This document shows positions 24,704 to 32,883 of a stretch of DNA of 35,481 bases, in pieces. Origin of the DNA: Rhodospirillaceae bacterium (GTDB taxonomy: Bacteria > Pseudomonadota > Alphaproteobacteria > UBA8366 > GCA-2717185); assembly GCA_002717185.1 (NCBI GenBank), contig PBDC01000095.1:1-35481 (forward strand), in the 5' to 3' direction. Position numbers and translations under genes: made by a program. The first letter of the stretch is position 1. Every line of letters begins with the position of its first letter. The notes beneath the pieces were generated by a model. It made no database searches. It was not told where the DNA came from and worked only from the letters and a program-made list of their open reading frames with translations.

Positions 24704-24772
24704 TCTCATAACAGCTTCCATGCTCCAAATACGAGGGAAAGCTATCGCACCAAAATAATTGCAAGTACCTCA

Positions 24773-25942
24773 CTAATTATTCCGTCCTATTGCCTGTTCG
24801 TTTTTTAGGTTTTCGATCTCTGGTTCCGAAAACCCCCACGCCGCCAGCGCCAATTCCGTCTGCTCCCCGAAATCAGGCGGGCCCCCTTTAACGCTGGACG
24901 GCGTCCGACTGAAACGCGGTGCGGGTCCGGGCTGCACGATTCCGTCGACCTCAACAAAGCTGCCACGTGCCTCATTATGCGGATGGTGTGGTGCTTCGCT
25001 GAAGCTTAAAACGGGCGCGAAACAAATATCTGTCCCTTCCATGATTTCACACCACTCATCTCGGGTCTTTTCTTTAAATTTATCATCAAAAATTTTTATG
25101 ATTTTGGGCCATCCCGCTGCGTCCAATTGATCTGGCATCTGACTGGAATCAAGGCCAAGCATCTCTAAAAGAATGGCGTAAAACTTCGCCTCGACCGCAC
25201 CGATCGAAATGTGCTTGCCGTCCCTAGTTTCATAGCAACGCCAGAAAGGTGCGCCACCATCGAGGGGATTACTTTCCCGCTCGTCAGTCCAGTGACCAGA
25301 AGACGCGAGCCCAAAACAAGCCATAGCCAAATAAGCCGATCCTTCTGTCATAGCCACGTCGACTACCTGACCTTTGCCGGAATTGCGGGCCTCTAATATT
25401 CCGGCCAGCAGACCCATGACGAGGAACATGGCACCGCCACCCATATCACCAATCACGTTGAGCGGCGGAACCGGGCGCTCACGCGTGCCTATGGCGTGCA
25501 ACACACCGGACAGCGAGATGTAATTGATATCGTGCCCTGCCACATGCGCCAGAGGGCCATCCTGCCCCCATCCAGTCATGCGGCCATAGATCAGCTTGGG
25601 ATTGCGAGCGAGACATTCATCGGGGCCAAGACCCAACCGCTCCATAACCCCGGGGCGCATCGGATCGACAAGCGCATCAGCGCTCTCGATCAATCGCAAA
25701 ACCGTCTCGACGCCACGTGGGTGTTTCAAATCAACTGCAACTGACGGACGGCCGCGGCGACGTATATCTGCTTTCGCCCCGGCATATTCAAAACCGAGCC
25801 CAGTCTGTTCCTTCCGGTCAATACGAACGACATTCGCACCCATATCGGCCAGTAACGAACAGCATAACGGTGCTGGCCCAATCCCAGCGATTTCAACCAC
25901 CCTATAACCGGTCAGCGGACCACCGGTCCTAGGCTCAACCAT
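24773..25942 (-). CDS. Alpha-methylacyl-CoA racemase-like CaiB/BaiF-family protein
   Basis: A 389-residue protein of the CaiB/BaiF (type III CoA-transferase) superfamily in the AMACR branch. It opens with GPLTGYRVVEIAGIGPAPL. The racemase signature is visible: H137 in AGHDINYISLSG and D166 in VIGDMGGGAMF, matching His126 and Asp156 of Mycobacterium MCR. AMACR enzymes invert the methyl-bearing alpha carbon of branched acyl-CoAs so that beta-oxidation can proceed. Its ATG lies only three bases after the stop of the UGSC selenoprotein gene and lacks a good ribosome binding site, so translation is probably coupled to that gene. It is the last gene of that operon. A CoA-transferase role is the alternative. 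Confidence 0.88.
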   Translation of the reverse strand: MVEPRTGGPLTGYRVVEIAGIGPAPLCCSLLADMGANVVRIDRKEQTGLGFEYAGAKADIRRRGRPSVAVDLKHPRGVETVLRLIESADALVDPMRPGVMERLGLGPDECLARNPKLIYGRMTGWGQDGPLAHVAGHDINYISLSGVLHAIGTRERPVPPLNVIGDMGGGAMFLVMGLLAGILEARNSGKGQVVDVAMTEGSAYLAMACFGLASSGHWTDERESNPLDGGAPFWRCYETRDGKHISIGAVEAKFYAILLEMLGLDSSQMPDQLDAAGWPKIIKIFDDKFKEKTRDEWCEIMEGTDICFAPVLSFSEAPHHPHNEARGSFVEVDGIVQPGPAPRFSRTPSSVKGGPPDFGEQTELALAAWGFSEPEIENLKNEQAIGRNN

Positions 25943-25945
25943 GGG

Positions 25946-26470
25946 CTAGCTGTTTGCGCCGATCAACAGGTCCACGCTCTCACCAGCAGCTTCACGGGCC
26001 CAATTGTCCAGCGTTTCACCAGAGGCGCTGCTGATAGGATGTTCGATGATAACAAACGGATAACCATCCGCACCGAGGACACGTGCCATGAGCTTAGCGG
26101 CACTGACGAACTGGGTAGTCATTATGCTGACCGCAGGTTTGCCAATCTTTTCGCCGATCACTGCATCATGCAAACTGCACGACGAGCAACTGCCTCAATC
26201 ACCAATACCAGCAATGACAGCATCCCAATTCTGAGCCTCTTCCACCAAATGGATATCAGCGGGAGCGCTGTAGTTGGATTTGGTCCTGCGGACCACTTCG
26301 GTTACGCCGTATTTTTCCTTTAATTCACTCTCGAAGGCATCAAAAAAAGGAATGGTATTTTTCTTTCCGTTTGAAATTATGCCAACTGTAGCACCTTGTA
26401 GCGCAGGGAGTCGCGCCGCCAGCGCAAATCCCCCGGCATCTGCCTCATGGGTCGGGTCGAGTATTTCCAT
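25946..26470 (-). CDS. UGSC-family selenoprotein (UGA read as selenocysteine)
   Basis: One continuous 174-codon frame is interrupted only by a UGA at codon 92 (26197-26195). The UGA is followed at once by G-S-C-S-S-C. The N-terminal part (MEILDPTHEADAGGFALAAR, then GATVGIISNGKKNTIPFFD) and the C-terminal part (SLHDAVIGEKIGKPAVSIMT, then MARVLGADGYPFVIIEHPIS) both fit the UGSC (seleno)protein family. That family carries U, C or T at the first position of the motif. Sec92, C95 and C98 would form a redox centre. The start ATG 26470 has GAGGAG upstream. The function is unknown. The gene lies 26 bases after the partner gene and 3 bases before the racemase. A nonsense mutation is the alternative, but flanking family identity on both sides at exactly this motif argues for Sec. 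No sel genes are in the window. Confidence 0.85.
26195..26197 (-). other. Recoded UGA (Sec) codon with possible downstream hairpins
   Basis: This is the in-frame UGA of the UGSC protein. Bacterial Sec insertion needs a stem-loop just 3' of the UGA. By eye, downstream of the UGA there is a weak stem AGTTGC (26191-26186) / GCAGTT (26178-26173) with loop TCGTCGT. A second stem is TTGC (26173-26170) / GCAG (26164-26161) with loop ATGAT. Neither is convincing without folding, and the first is close to the UGA. Confidence 0.6.
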
Positions 26471-26496
26471 TTCGATCTCCTCTTCTCTAAACAATT

Positions 26497-27552
26497 CTAA
26501 TTAGTCGGTGGCTCACAATCGAGACAGGCCCCAATTGCAACTGTCACCGCCCTGCTCTTATGCCCCAACCACGGCGGGATCACCGCGCCGAAGCCGCCAG
26601 CTGGCCCGCCAGCAGCGATAATCAGCAAATGCTCTGGATCCGGTAAAGCGGGATACTCCTGATCACCACGTTTTCCCACGACATTGCCTTTGCCAACCTC
26701 GGCCCACTCTCGACGATGAATTCGCGCATTCTCAAAAACGTATTGTTGAATATCCTGACGCGACCAACCAGCCTCTTGAAAATGAGTGCGCAGCTGCGGT
26801 GGTACCACGATTGCGTAATGTCCAGGAAAAATAGAATAGTGACGCAGGTTTGCCTTAATTTCTGCACAGAATGTGTCGAGGATTTCCTCAGGATTTGTTG
26901 TCCATTCATTCATCAGCTGACGCGGCGCACCTGCGGCCATGACGGTAACCGCCGACGCATCCTTCGGAATACCACGATCCTCAGACAGTGACGGCCAAGG
27001 CGCGTTTTCTTCATCTTCGGCAATACAATAACTGAGCTTTCCGGGATGCCCCAAGGTCGAACGATCGATCTGACCCGGCCGTACATCAAGCAGATTGCCG
27101 AGGATCAGACGGATTGCACGACCGATTACCGTGGTGCCACGATCACTTGAGCCCAGTACGTTGAATGTTCCATCCAAACCAAGCTCTTGGCGAATGGGAC
27201 CGTTAACTACCACCAACACTGCACAGCCACCAGTGCTGGCAGTCGCTCCATGCACCAAAAACGGTTCTTCCAGCATGGCGGTAAATGCCGCAACAACGAC
27301 AGGAAAATGCATAGGAAGACAACCAGCCATTATCGCATTCACGGCAAGCTTTTCCGCCGTGATCGCTCGCTCCCGCACCGGCTCGATACCAATCAAATGT
27401 TCAGCGGGCATCAACGCCCAGTCCAAACATGCCTGAACCGCATCCGGTGTCGGTGGCACGACGGGCAATCCATCGGTCCATTGTCGGCTGTGGTAAAATT
27501 CCTGCGCAGCGAGGACGTCCTCAACCTCGTAGCTTTTCGAAATGAGCGTCAT
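26497..27552 (-). CDS. Conserved protein of unknown function, partner of the UGSC selenoprotein
   Basis: A 351-residue protein that I recognise only as a conserved family often found with UGSC proteins, from memory of phrases such as WTDGLPVVPPTPDAV (25-39), KLAVNAIMAGCLPMHFPVV (68-86) and LVVVNGPIRQELGL (113-126). No enzymatic function is known to me. It has no signal peptide and no clear membrane segment. Cysteines at 78 and 110 and a C-terminal C343-x-x-C346 (GACLDCEPP) are candidate partners for the selenocysteine. I chose ATG 27552 because GGAG lies nine bases upstream; two further ATGs upstream (27573, 27606) are possible. It is the first gene of the operon with the selenoprotein and racemase. 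Confidence 0.75.
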   Translation of the reverse strand: MTLISKSYEVEDVLAAQEFYHSRQWTDGLPVVPPTPDAVQACLDWALMPAEHLIGIEPVRERAITAEKLAVNAIMAGCLPMHFPVVVAAFTAMLEEPFLVHGATASTGGCAVLVVVNGPIRQELGLDGTFNVLGSSDRGTTVIGRAIRLILGNLLDVRPGQIDRSTLGHPGKLSYCIAEDEENAPWPSLSEDRGIPKDASAVTVMAAGAPRQLMNEWTTNPEEILDTFCAEIKANLRHYSIFPGHYAIVVPPQLRTHFQEAGWSRQDIQQYVFENARIHRREWAEVGKGNVVGKRGDQEYPALPDPEHLLIIAAGGPAGGFGAVIPPWLGHKSRAVTVAIGACLDCEPPTN

Positions 27553-27991
27553 CTTCCTAAGCTCCGTAATCATGCCGCAGGAATGATACCGCCGAAGTCC
27601 AAGCAAAAGAAAGTTCCGCTTAACGAACGTTGCCGGGAAATACTCGTTTTCAGCCGGTATTTTTTTACAGCCCGCAAAATTATCGAATTAAATTGAAGAT
27701 AACCATCTTATAACTAGTTTATTAGGAGCATTTTTTAGGCAATTCTGATCAAATTAATTCTTTTAAAACATTGGCCTACAACGAACATAACAAATTGTTG
27801 TTGCGCGGTGCGTTTTTAATCAAACCACCAGCGTCTTTCGCTAGAAACTGCGCTTAATCTTTCGTCAGGACCGCACAATCTTCAGCACTGCCGCCGCGTT
27901 TAAGAGCTTGCTGCACGAATACCGGACCTAAACCTCGTACGCTAGGCAAAGGTAACAAGTCGCGCTAGCATCGCATTCAAGGAGAAAGCCA
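27553..27991. other. AT-rich divergent intergenic region
   Basis: This 439-base spacer lies between the partner gene of the selenoprotein operon (-) and a PhyH gene (+), and should hold both promoters. It is distinctly AT-rich from about 27655 to 27790. A small dyad AACAA-A-TTGTT lies at 27789-27799. No gene, tRNA or terminator is recognised. AAGGAG precedes the PhyH ATG. Confidence 0.4.
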
Positions 27992-29146
27992 ATGAGTTTG
28001 GTCGCTGCAATAGCCGATTACGGTGAAGAAGAGGCCGCCATGCAGGCCTATTTACGAGAGGGTGAAAAGCGTGCCCATACGTTGGGCAATCGCGGACCAG
28101 TTCGGTACACAGAGAATGGTCAGATACATCCAGACATCCTCGAAGCATATCGACGTTGCGGGTTTTACATTTTCGAAGATGTCATCGGTACGGAAGAGCT
28201 AAAGGACATCGAAACGGATTTTCACGACATTATCGACCGCCTGCCTACCCAAAAAGAAGCGCTGACCGATTCCAAAGGCCGACCCGCCCTAGGCGCAGAA
28301 TGCGAAGCGCCGACCCTCTTCTGGTCGAAACCGCTGGCCGATCCGTTTGGCGGCACGGACCTAGCAAACGGCCGCCATCCGGTAAAAATGCTTGAGCCGA
28401 CACCAGCAGCCGATGCACCGAAGGAGATCGTGTATCTAATACTGGGCTCACTGCAATTCTCAGACGCCTGTCTTCGCCTGTACGGGCATCCAGATCTCTT
28501 GTCCATAGCCGCAGCGGTCAATGGTTTCGATTTCACGCCTTTCTCGGAGGCGATATTCATCAAAGAACCTGGCCGCGGCGCATCCGTCTCTTGGCATCAG
28601 GATGGCATCACTCATTGGGATAGTCCGCATTGGGATGAAGACATTCATGGCTTTAATTTCATGGCACAGTTATACGGATGCACGCCGGCAAATGGGCTAT
28701 GGGTTGTGCCTGGATCGCATAAGTTGGGACGGGTCGACATCAAAAAACGAGTGGCTGACGCCGGCTGCGAACGGCTCCCCGATGCTGTCCCCTTCGTTTG
28801 TAAACCCGGCGACCTAGCGATCACCAACCGCCAATGCCTGCATGGATCCTTTGCTAATACGAGCTCGGATTGGCGCGTGACGTTGAACTTCGGTTGCCAT
28901 CGGCGCAAGTCGGTGCTCGGCGTCTCCGGAGGAGGCTTACACAATGCTCCCAGCGTATACGACGATGCCCGCATCCGCGAACGATCGCGGATCATTGGCT
29001 ACGCCATCGATGCTCGACGACAGCGGTTCCCCAATGAGAAACCTTACCAATATGTTCCCTTTTTTGAGACAGGCGAACATCCCGTTTGGGATCAGGCCGC
29101 TAAAAGCACGATGAAGGACTACAATTTGCTCGACTTGAGTATTTAG
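27992..29146 (+). CDS. Phytanoyl-CoA dioxygenase (PhyH)-family 2OG/Fe(II) oxygenase
   Basis: A 384-residue member of the PhyH family, longer than the one at 14095 because of an N-terminal helical extension of about 50 residues and a longer tail. Iron ligands are H202 and D204 in SVSWHQDGITHWD and H284 in RQCLHGSFAN. R295 in SSDWRVTLNF is the likely 2-oxoglutarate contact, and LWVVPGSHKLG is typical. The ATG has AAGGAG upstream. It is followed by a 511-base spacer and then a TauD gene, so it is probably transcribed alone. The substrate is unknown. Confidence 0.9.
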   Translation: MSLVAAIADYGEEEAAMQAYLREGEKRAHTLGNRGPVRYTENGQIHPDILEAYRRCGFYIFEDVIGTEELKDIETDFHDIIDRLPTQKEALTDSKGRPALGAECEAPTLFWSKPLADPFGGTDLANGRHPVKMLEPTPAADAPKEIVYLILGSLQFSDACLRLYGHPDLLSIAAAVNGFDFTPFSEAIFIKEPGRGASVSWHQDGITHWDSPHWDEDIHGFNFMAQLYGCTPANGLWVVPGSHKLGRVDIKKRVADAGCERLPDAVPFVCKPGDLAITNRQCLHGSFANTSSDWRVTLNFGCHRRKSVLGVSGGGLHNAPSVYDDARIRERSRIIGYAIDARRQRFPNEKPYQYVPFFETGEHPVWDQAAKSTMKDYNLLDLSI

Positions 29147-29657
29147 CGCGCTGCATTTGGTATTGTGGCGCTTCTCCTAGGCATTCAAGAAGCATAAGCA
29201 GCTTGCCAAATCCCCATGTGCTAAACGTGTGCCAGCCATACTCTTGCGTTACAGCACTAGAGAATAATCAAACTTTTGCGATGCGTTAACTGGCGCATAC
29301 ATTAACCACAGTGTTTTTCGGTCGTAATTTCGGAAACGAGTAAAAACGACAATCAGAAAATTATCGGCAACGTCTTTCGTTCCGATAATTCGATTTTCAT
29401 CATGGCGACCACACCGCTCCCTTGCACAGACAAAATTTGTGCGGAAAGGAAAAGGAATACATTTGTTCAACAGCTTTTCCGTGCTGAAAAGGATCCATGT
29501 TACTCCAATAAAATCTGATACAGCCGGAAGCTGTTCTTCGATACGCCCAACATAACCATTCCTGAAAGCCTGGCCCTTCCACTTGGCGTGATACTTCTCA
29601 CAACTCGCTTAATTCGTTAGCATCCAACCGTTGATGATTAGCTGAAAGGAAGTCGGT
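29147..29657. other. Non-coding spacer between PhyH and TauD genes
   Basis: A 511-base stretch with no gene I can support. Minus-strand ORFs of 60-73 codons are present but show no family likeness or good start. It contains a perfect inverted repeat at 29359-29390 and a GAAAGGAAG site just before the TauD ATG. Confidence 0.4.
29359..29390. promoter_or_regulatory. Perfect 9-bp inverted repeat upstream of TauD/FMO genes
   Basis: AATTATCGG (29359-29367) and CCGATAATT (29382-29390) are perfect reverse complements with a 14-base spacer. The dyad is about 270 bases before the TauD start. It may be an operator, or the stem of a leader or small RNA; no T run follows it directly. Confidence 0.35.
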
Positions 29658-30569
29658 ATGGAAATGCGGTCCTTGCACGAAGGCAAGCTCGACCGAGCAC
29701 AGAACTTATCTAACACGCGTCAAGACACGGTTTACGAGACGCTCCACTTAACGCCGGTCACCCGCGTTATCGGCGTGGAAGTAGAGGGCGTCGATATGAC
29801 AAAACCAATTCCTGCGGCACAAATCGAAGATTTAAGCCAGGCGCTCGCAAACAACAATGTCCTATTCTTTCGCGATCAACCGGAGCTGACGCCAATCCAA
29901 CAGATCGCCTTCGCCAAGAATTTTGGCCCTCTGCACCTGCATCCAGCAGCAGCTAAAGAAGATGAACATCCGGAACTGTTCGTCATACACACGCACGGTG
30001 AATCCTTTGTAAACAACGGAGCCGACTGGCACACCGACGTGTCTTGTGACGAAGAACCTCCTCTAGGGACCTTACTGCAAATCCATCGTACTCCCGGCTC
30101 CGGCGGCGATACATTGTTCGCCAACATGTACGCTGCCTACGACGCCCTGTCTGACAAGATGAAGACCTTCCTGTCCGATTGCCTCGCACTACACGAGTCG
30201 GAGCATGCCTATCGAGGCCGCTATGCGGATAAGGGCGTCGAAGACGCCGAAACCACCTTCCCGACAGCGGTGCATCCGGTTGTACGCACTCATCCGGTCT
30301 CCGGCCGCAAGGCGCTTTACGTTAACGAGACTTTCACCTCAACAATCCTCGATATGGAACGCGAGGAAAGTGATGCGTTGCTAACCTTCCTCTTTCAACA
30401 TATGAAACGGCCGGAATTCCAGGTGCGCTTCCAGTGGCGCGATAACTCTATCGCGTTTTGGGACAACCGCTGCACACAGCATCTCGCCATGTGGGACTAC
30501 TGGCCAGACGAGCGATACGGACATCGCGTCACGATTGGAGGCGATAAGCCATATTACCGAGCCAACTGA
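29658..30569 (+). CDS. TauD/TfdA-family 2-oxoglutarate/Fe(II) dioxygenase
   Basis: A 303-residue TauD-family enzyme, close in pattern to alpha-ketoglutarate-dependent taurine or sulfonate dioxygenases. It carries VTRVIGVEVEGVDMTKPI near residue 34, iron ligands H125 and D127 in GADWHTDVSC and H275 in RCTQHLAMWDY, and R286 or R290 for 2-oxoglutarate. VHPVVRTHPVSGRKALYVN is the usual central segment. The ATG has GGAAG upstream. It precedes the FMO-type monooxygenase by 70 bases and is probably cotranscribed. Taurine is not certain: no tauABC transporter is present. Confidence 0.9.
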   Translation: MEMRSLHEGKLDRAQNLSNTRQDTVYETLHLTPVTRVIGVEVEGVDMTKPIPAAQIEDLSQALANNNVLFFRDQPELTPIQQIAFAKNFGPLHLHPAAAKEDEHPELFVIHTHGESFVNNGADWHTDVSCDEEPPLGTLLQIHRTPGSGGDTLFANMYAAYDALSDKMKTFLSDCLALHESEHAYRGRYADKGVEDAETTFPTAVHPVVRTHPVSGRKALYVNETFTSTILDMEREESDALLTFLFQHMKRPEFQVRFQWRDNSIAFWDNRCTQHLAMWDYWPDERYGHRVTIGGDKPYYRAN

Positions 30570-30639
30570 AGGTTCCGGATGTTATGACAGGTGCAGGCAC
30601 GGATACTTTAATTAAGCACCCCGACCCAGGGAATTTTTC

Positions 30640-32427
30640 ATGAACGATGTCGATTTTGCAGCTTTGCGCGTGCCGCGCGCGGAGGTCGATATAACGCTTG
30701 TGTCGAGGTGGCTCGAGAGCTTTGAACGCGCGCTAATTTCCGGCGATGTAGAAGCTATTACTGCGCTCTTTGATAGCGAAAGTCACTGGCGTGATCTTGT
30801 CGCCTTCACCTGGCACATCACGCCATTCGCTGGGGACCTCGCGATCGCGAACGGGCTAATCAGCGCACAACCAAACATCCGGGCGCACGATTTCGCGCTC
30901 GATACCAATCGCGCAGCGCCACGCCAGGTCACAAGGCTTGGATATGAGGTCATCGAGTGTTTTTTCCGCTTTGAAACCGAACTAGGCCGGGGTAACGGCG
31001 TATTGCGCCTTTATGCAAAGGATCCGACCAAGGCCTGGGTCATGCTTACGACCCTGGAAGAATTGAAAGGTCATGAAGAGAAAACTGGTGATCGCCGTCC
31101 GACCGGCGATGCCTATTCACGTAATTTCGGCGGCGAAAACTGGCTGGACCAACGTGTCCGTCATCAACGCTATGACAACAATGAACCAACAGTGTTGGTC
31201 GTTGGTGGTGGCCAGGCGGGTCTCGGGATCGCCGCACGTCTCGGCCAGCTTGATATCGACACCTTGGTTGTCGACAAACTGCCGCGTATCGGCGACTGCT
31301 GGCGGCTGCGCTACCACTCACTGGCACTGCACAACGAAATCTACGCAAACCATCTACCATACCTCCCCTTCCCGCCGACAATGCCGAAATACATTCCCAA
31401 GGACATGTTAGCGAACTGGTTCGAGTTTTATGCCGGCGTCATGGAGATCAATTTCTGGACCGGCACGGAATTCATCCGTGGCGATTACGACGTCGCTCGT
31501 AAACATTGGAACGCTACAGTGCGCCGGCCAGATGGGAACGAAACTACCCTGCACCCACGCCATATCGTCTTCGCCAACGGCGTCAGCGGCATTCCAAAAA
31601 TTCCAGAACTACCCGGCCTCAATGAGTTTGAAGGTGAAATTATCCACTCGCATAGCTTCACCGACGGATCGGCCTGGAAGGATAAAAAGGCGCTGGTGTT
31701 GGGCACAGGTAACAGTGGTCACGATGTAGCACAGGACCTGCACAGTCACGGCGTCGATACGACCATTATACAACGCGGATCCAGCACCGTAGTCAGCATC
31801 GATCCTAGCGCCATCCTCAACTACGCCATGTACAAGGAAGGTCCTCAACTTGAGGATTGCGACCTGCTCGCCAGCTCAGCAACCTATCCGCATATCGTGC
31901 TCGGCTATCAAATCGCCGTAAAACGAATGCTGGAACTCGACAAAGACCTGATCGCGGGGCTCGAAGGGGTCGGCTTCAAACTCGATATCGGCCACGACGG
32001 CACCGGCCATCAAATGAAATATCGGCGCCGCGGCGGCGGCTACTATCTAGATGCGGGATGCTCCGGCCTTATCACAGACGGTGAGATTGGGCTGTTGCAG
32101 TTTGACAAGATCGATCGCTTCACTTCAGCCGGCGCTTCTCTGAAGGATGGCACGACTGTCACCGCCGATCTGCTTATCCTCGCAACAGGGTACAACGCGC
32201 AACAGGAACTGGTCCGTCGCCTACTCGGCGATAACATCGCCGAAACAGTCGGTGAGATTTGGGGTATCGACGAGGAAGACGGCGAGATGCGCAACATGTG
32301 GAAGCGCACTGCTCAAAAGGGGTTGTGGTTTATCGCTGGCAGCCTGGCGCAGTGCCGGATCTACTCAAAGTACTTAGCGTTGCAAATCAAGGCCTGCGAA
32401 CTGGGGTTCATCGAGCCATATCGTTAG
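30640..32427 (+). CDS. FMO/BVMO-like flavin monooxygenase with N-terminal NTF2-like domain
   Basis: A 595-residue fusion. Residues 20-140 look like a SnoaL/NTF2-type cone domain (FERALISGDVEAITALFDSE, then WHITPFAG). The rest is a flavin-containing monooxygenase: FAD motif VVGGGQAGLGIAARL with GGGQAG at 189-194, FMO-type signature FEGEIIHSHSFTD (330-342), NADPH motif VLGTGNSGHDVAQDL with GTGNSG at 355-360, and a late LILATGYNAQQEL. It would use NADPH and oxygen to oxygenate a heteroatom or a ketone. The N-terminal domain may shape substrate entry. AGGGAA lies upstream of the ATG. It converges on the MaoC gene with a 6-base gap. Confidence 0.9.
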   Translation: MNDVDFAALRVPRAEVDITLVSRWLESFERALISGDVEAITALFDSESHWRDLVAFTWHITPFAGDLAIANGLISAQPNIRAHDFALDTNRAAPRQVTRLGYEVIECFFRFETELGRGNGVLRLYAKDPTKAWVMLTTLEELKGHEEKTGDRRPTGDAYSRNFGGENWLDQRVRHQRYDNNEPTVLVVGGGQAGLGIAARLGQLDIDTLVVDKLPRIGDCWRLRYHSLALHNEIYANHLPYLPFPPTMPKYIPKDMLANWFEFYAGVMEINFWTGTEFIRGDYDVARKHWNATVRRPDGNETTLHPRHIVFANGVSGIPKIPELPGLNEFEGEIIHSHSFTDGSAWKDKKALVLGTGNSGHDVAQDLHSHGVDTTIIQRGSSTVVSIDPSAILNYAMYKEGPQLEDCDLLASSATYPHIVLGYQIAVKRMLELDKDLIAGLEGVGFKLDIGHDGTGHQMKYRRRGGGYYLDAGCSGLITDGEIGLLQFDKIDRFTSAGASLKDGTTVTADLLILATGYNAQQELVRRLLGDNIAETVGEIWGIDEEDGEMRNMWKRTAQKGLWFIAGSLAQCRIYSKYLALQIKACELGFIEPYR

Positions 32428-32433
32428 AGATTA

Positions 32434-32865
32434 TTACAAACACTGCTCGAGCAGTTCACCAATCATTACGACCTCGCCCCTCTGGTTCTTTGACTCGACT
32501 TCGAAGCGGATGCGTTTTTTTTCGTCCGCCTTCTCCGCGAGGTGAATTTTTGTCGTTACGGTATCGCCCGCGACGACAGCGCGTATGTATTTTGAATTAG
32601 AGGACAGTAACGCCGTCCGGATTTTGTAACGTTCGCAGAACTGCACCAGCGGTTTCGACATCAGCGCAGTGGTCATCACGCCGTGTGCGATGCGATCTGG
32701 ATACGGTGTGTTCTCGCGTGCCCAGTCACTATCCATGTGAATTGGGTTAAAACTCTGAATTGCATCGGCAAACTTATCGATCGCGGCGCCATCAATCATC
32801 TGCGAACTGGTTTCCGATGCACCAATCGGCAACTCCTCATAGGTCCCGTCCCAAGTTTCCGTCAC
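32434..32865 (-). CDS. MaoC-like hotdog protein
   Basis: A 143-residue hotdog protein of the MaoC/hydratase-2 family. The hydratase-2 signature is partly kept: SFNPIHMD with H43, then RIAHGVMTTAL. The catalytic aspartate five residues before the histidine (D31 in the Aeromonas R-hydratase) is replaced by S38. True (R)-specific enoyl-CoA hydration may therefore be lost, and a thioesterase-like, binding or other dehydratase role is possible. The start is ATG 32865. The YchJ-like gene lies upstream on the same strand with an 18-base gap, so the two are probably cotranscribed. Confidence 0.85.
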   Translation of the reverse strand: MTETWDGTYEELPIGASETSSQMIDGAAIDKFADAIQSFNPIHMDSDWARENTPYPDRIAHGVMTTALMSKPLVQFCERYKIRTALLSSNSKYIRAVVAGDTVTTKIHLAEKADEKKRIRFEVESKNQRGEVVMIGELLEQCL

Positions 32866-32883
32866 TTTCTCCTAACTCCCTGG

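Noticed and set aside
25946..26494. Two separate short genes (75 and 99 codons) or a nonsense-mutated pseudogene
   Set aside because: Both parts are in the same frame, joined by one UGA at the U of a UGSC motif, and both match one family. A single selenoprotein explains everything; the downstream part has only a TTG as start.
27600..27700. Intrinsic terminator (stem AAATAC/GTATTT before a T run near 27655)
   Set aside because: The stem is only six AT-rich pairs with a 13-base loop, and no plus-strand gene lies upstream to need it.
29249..29582. Minus-strand ORFs of 60 and 73 codons in the PhyH-TauD gap
   Set aside because: No family likeness and no ribosome binding site; they overlap the inverted repeat and each other.
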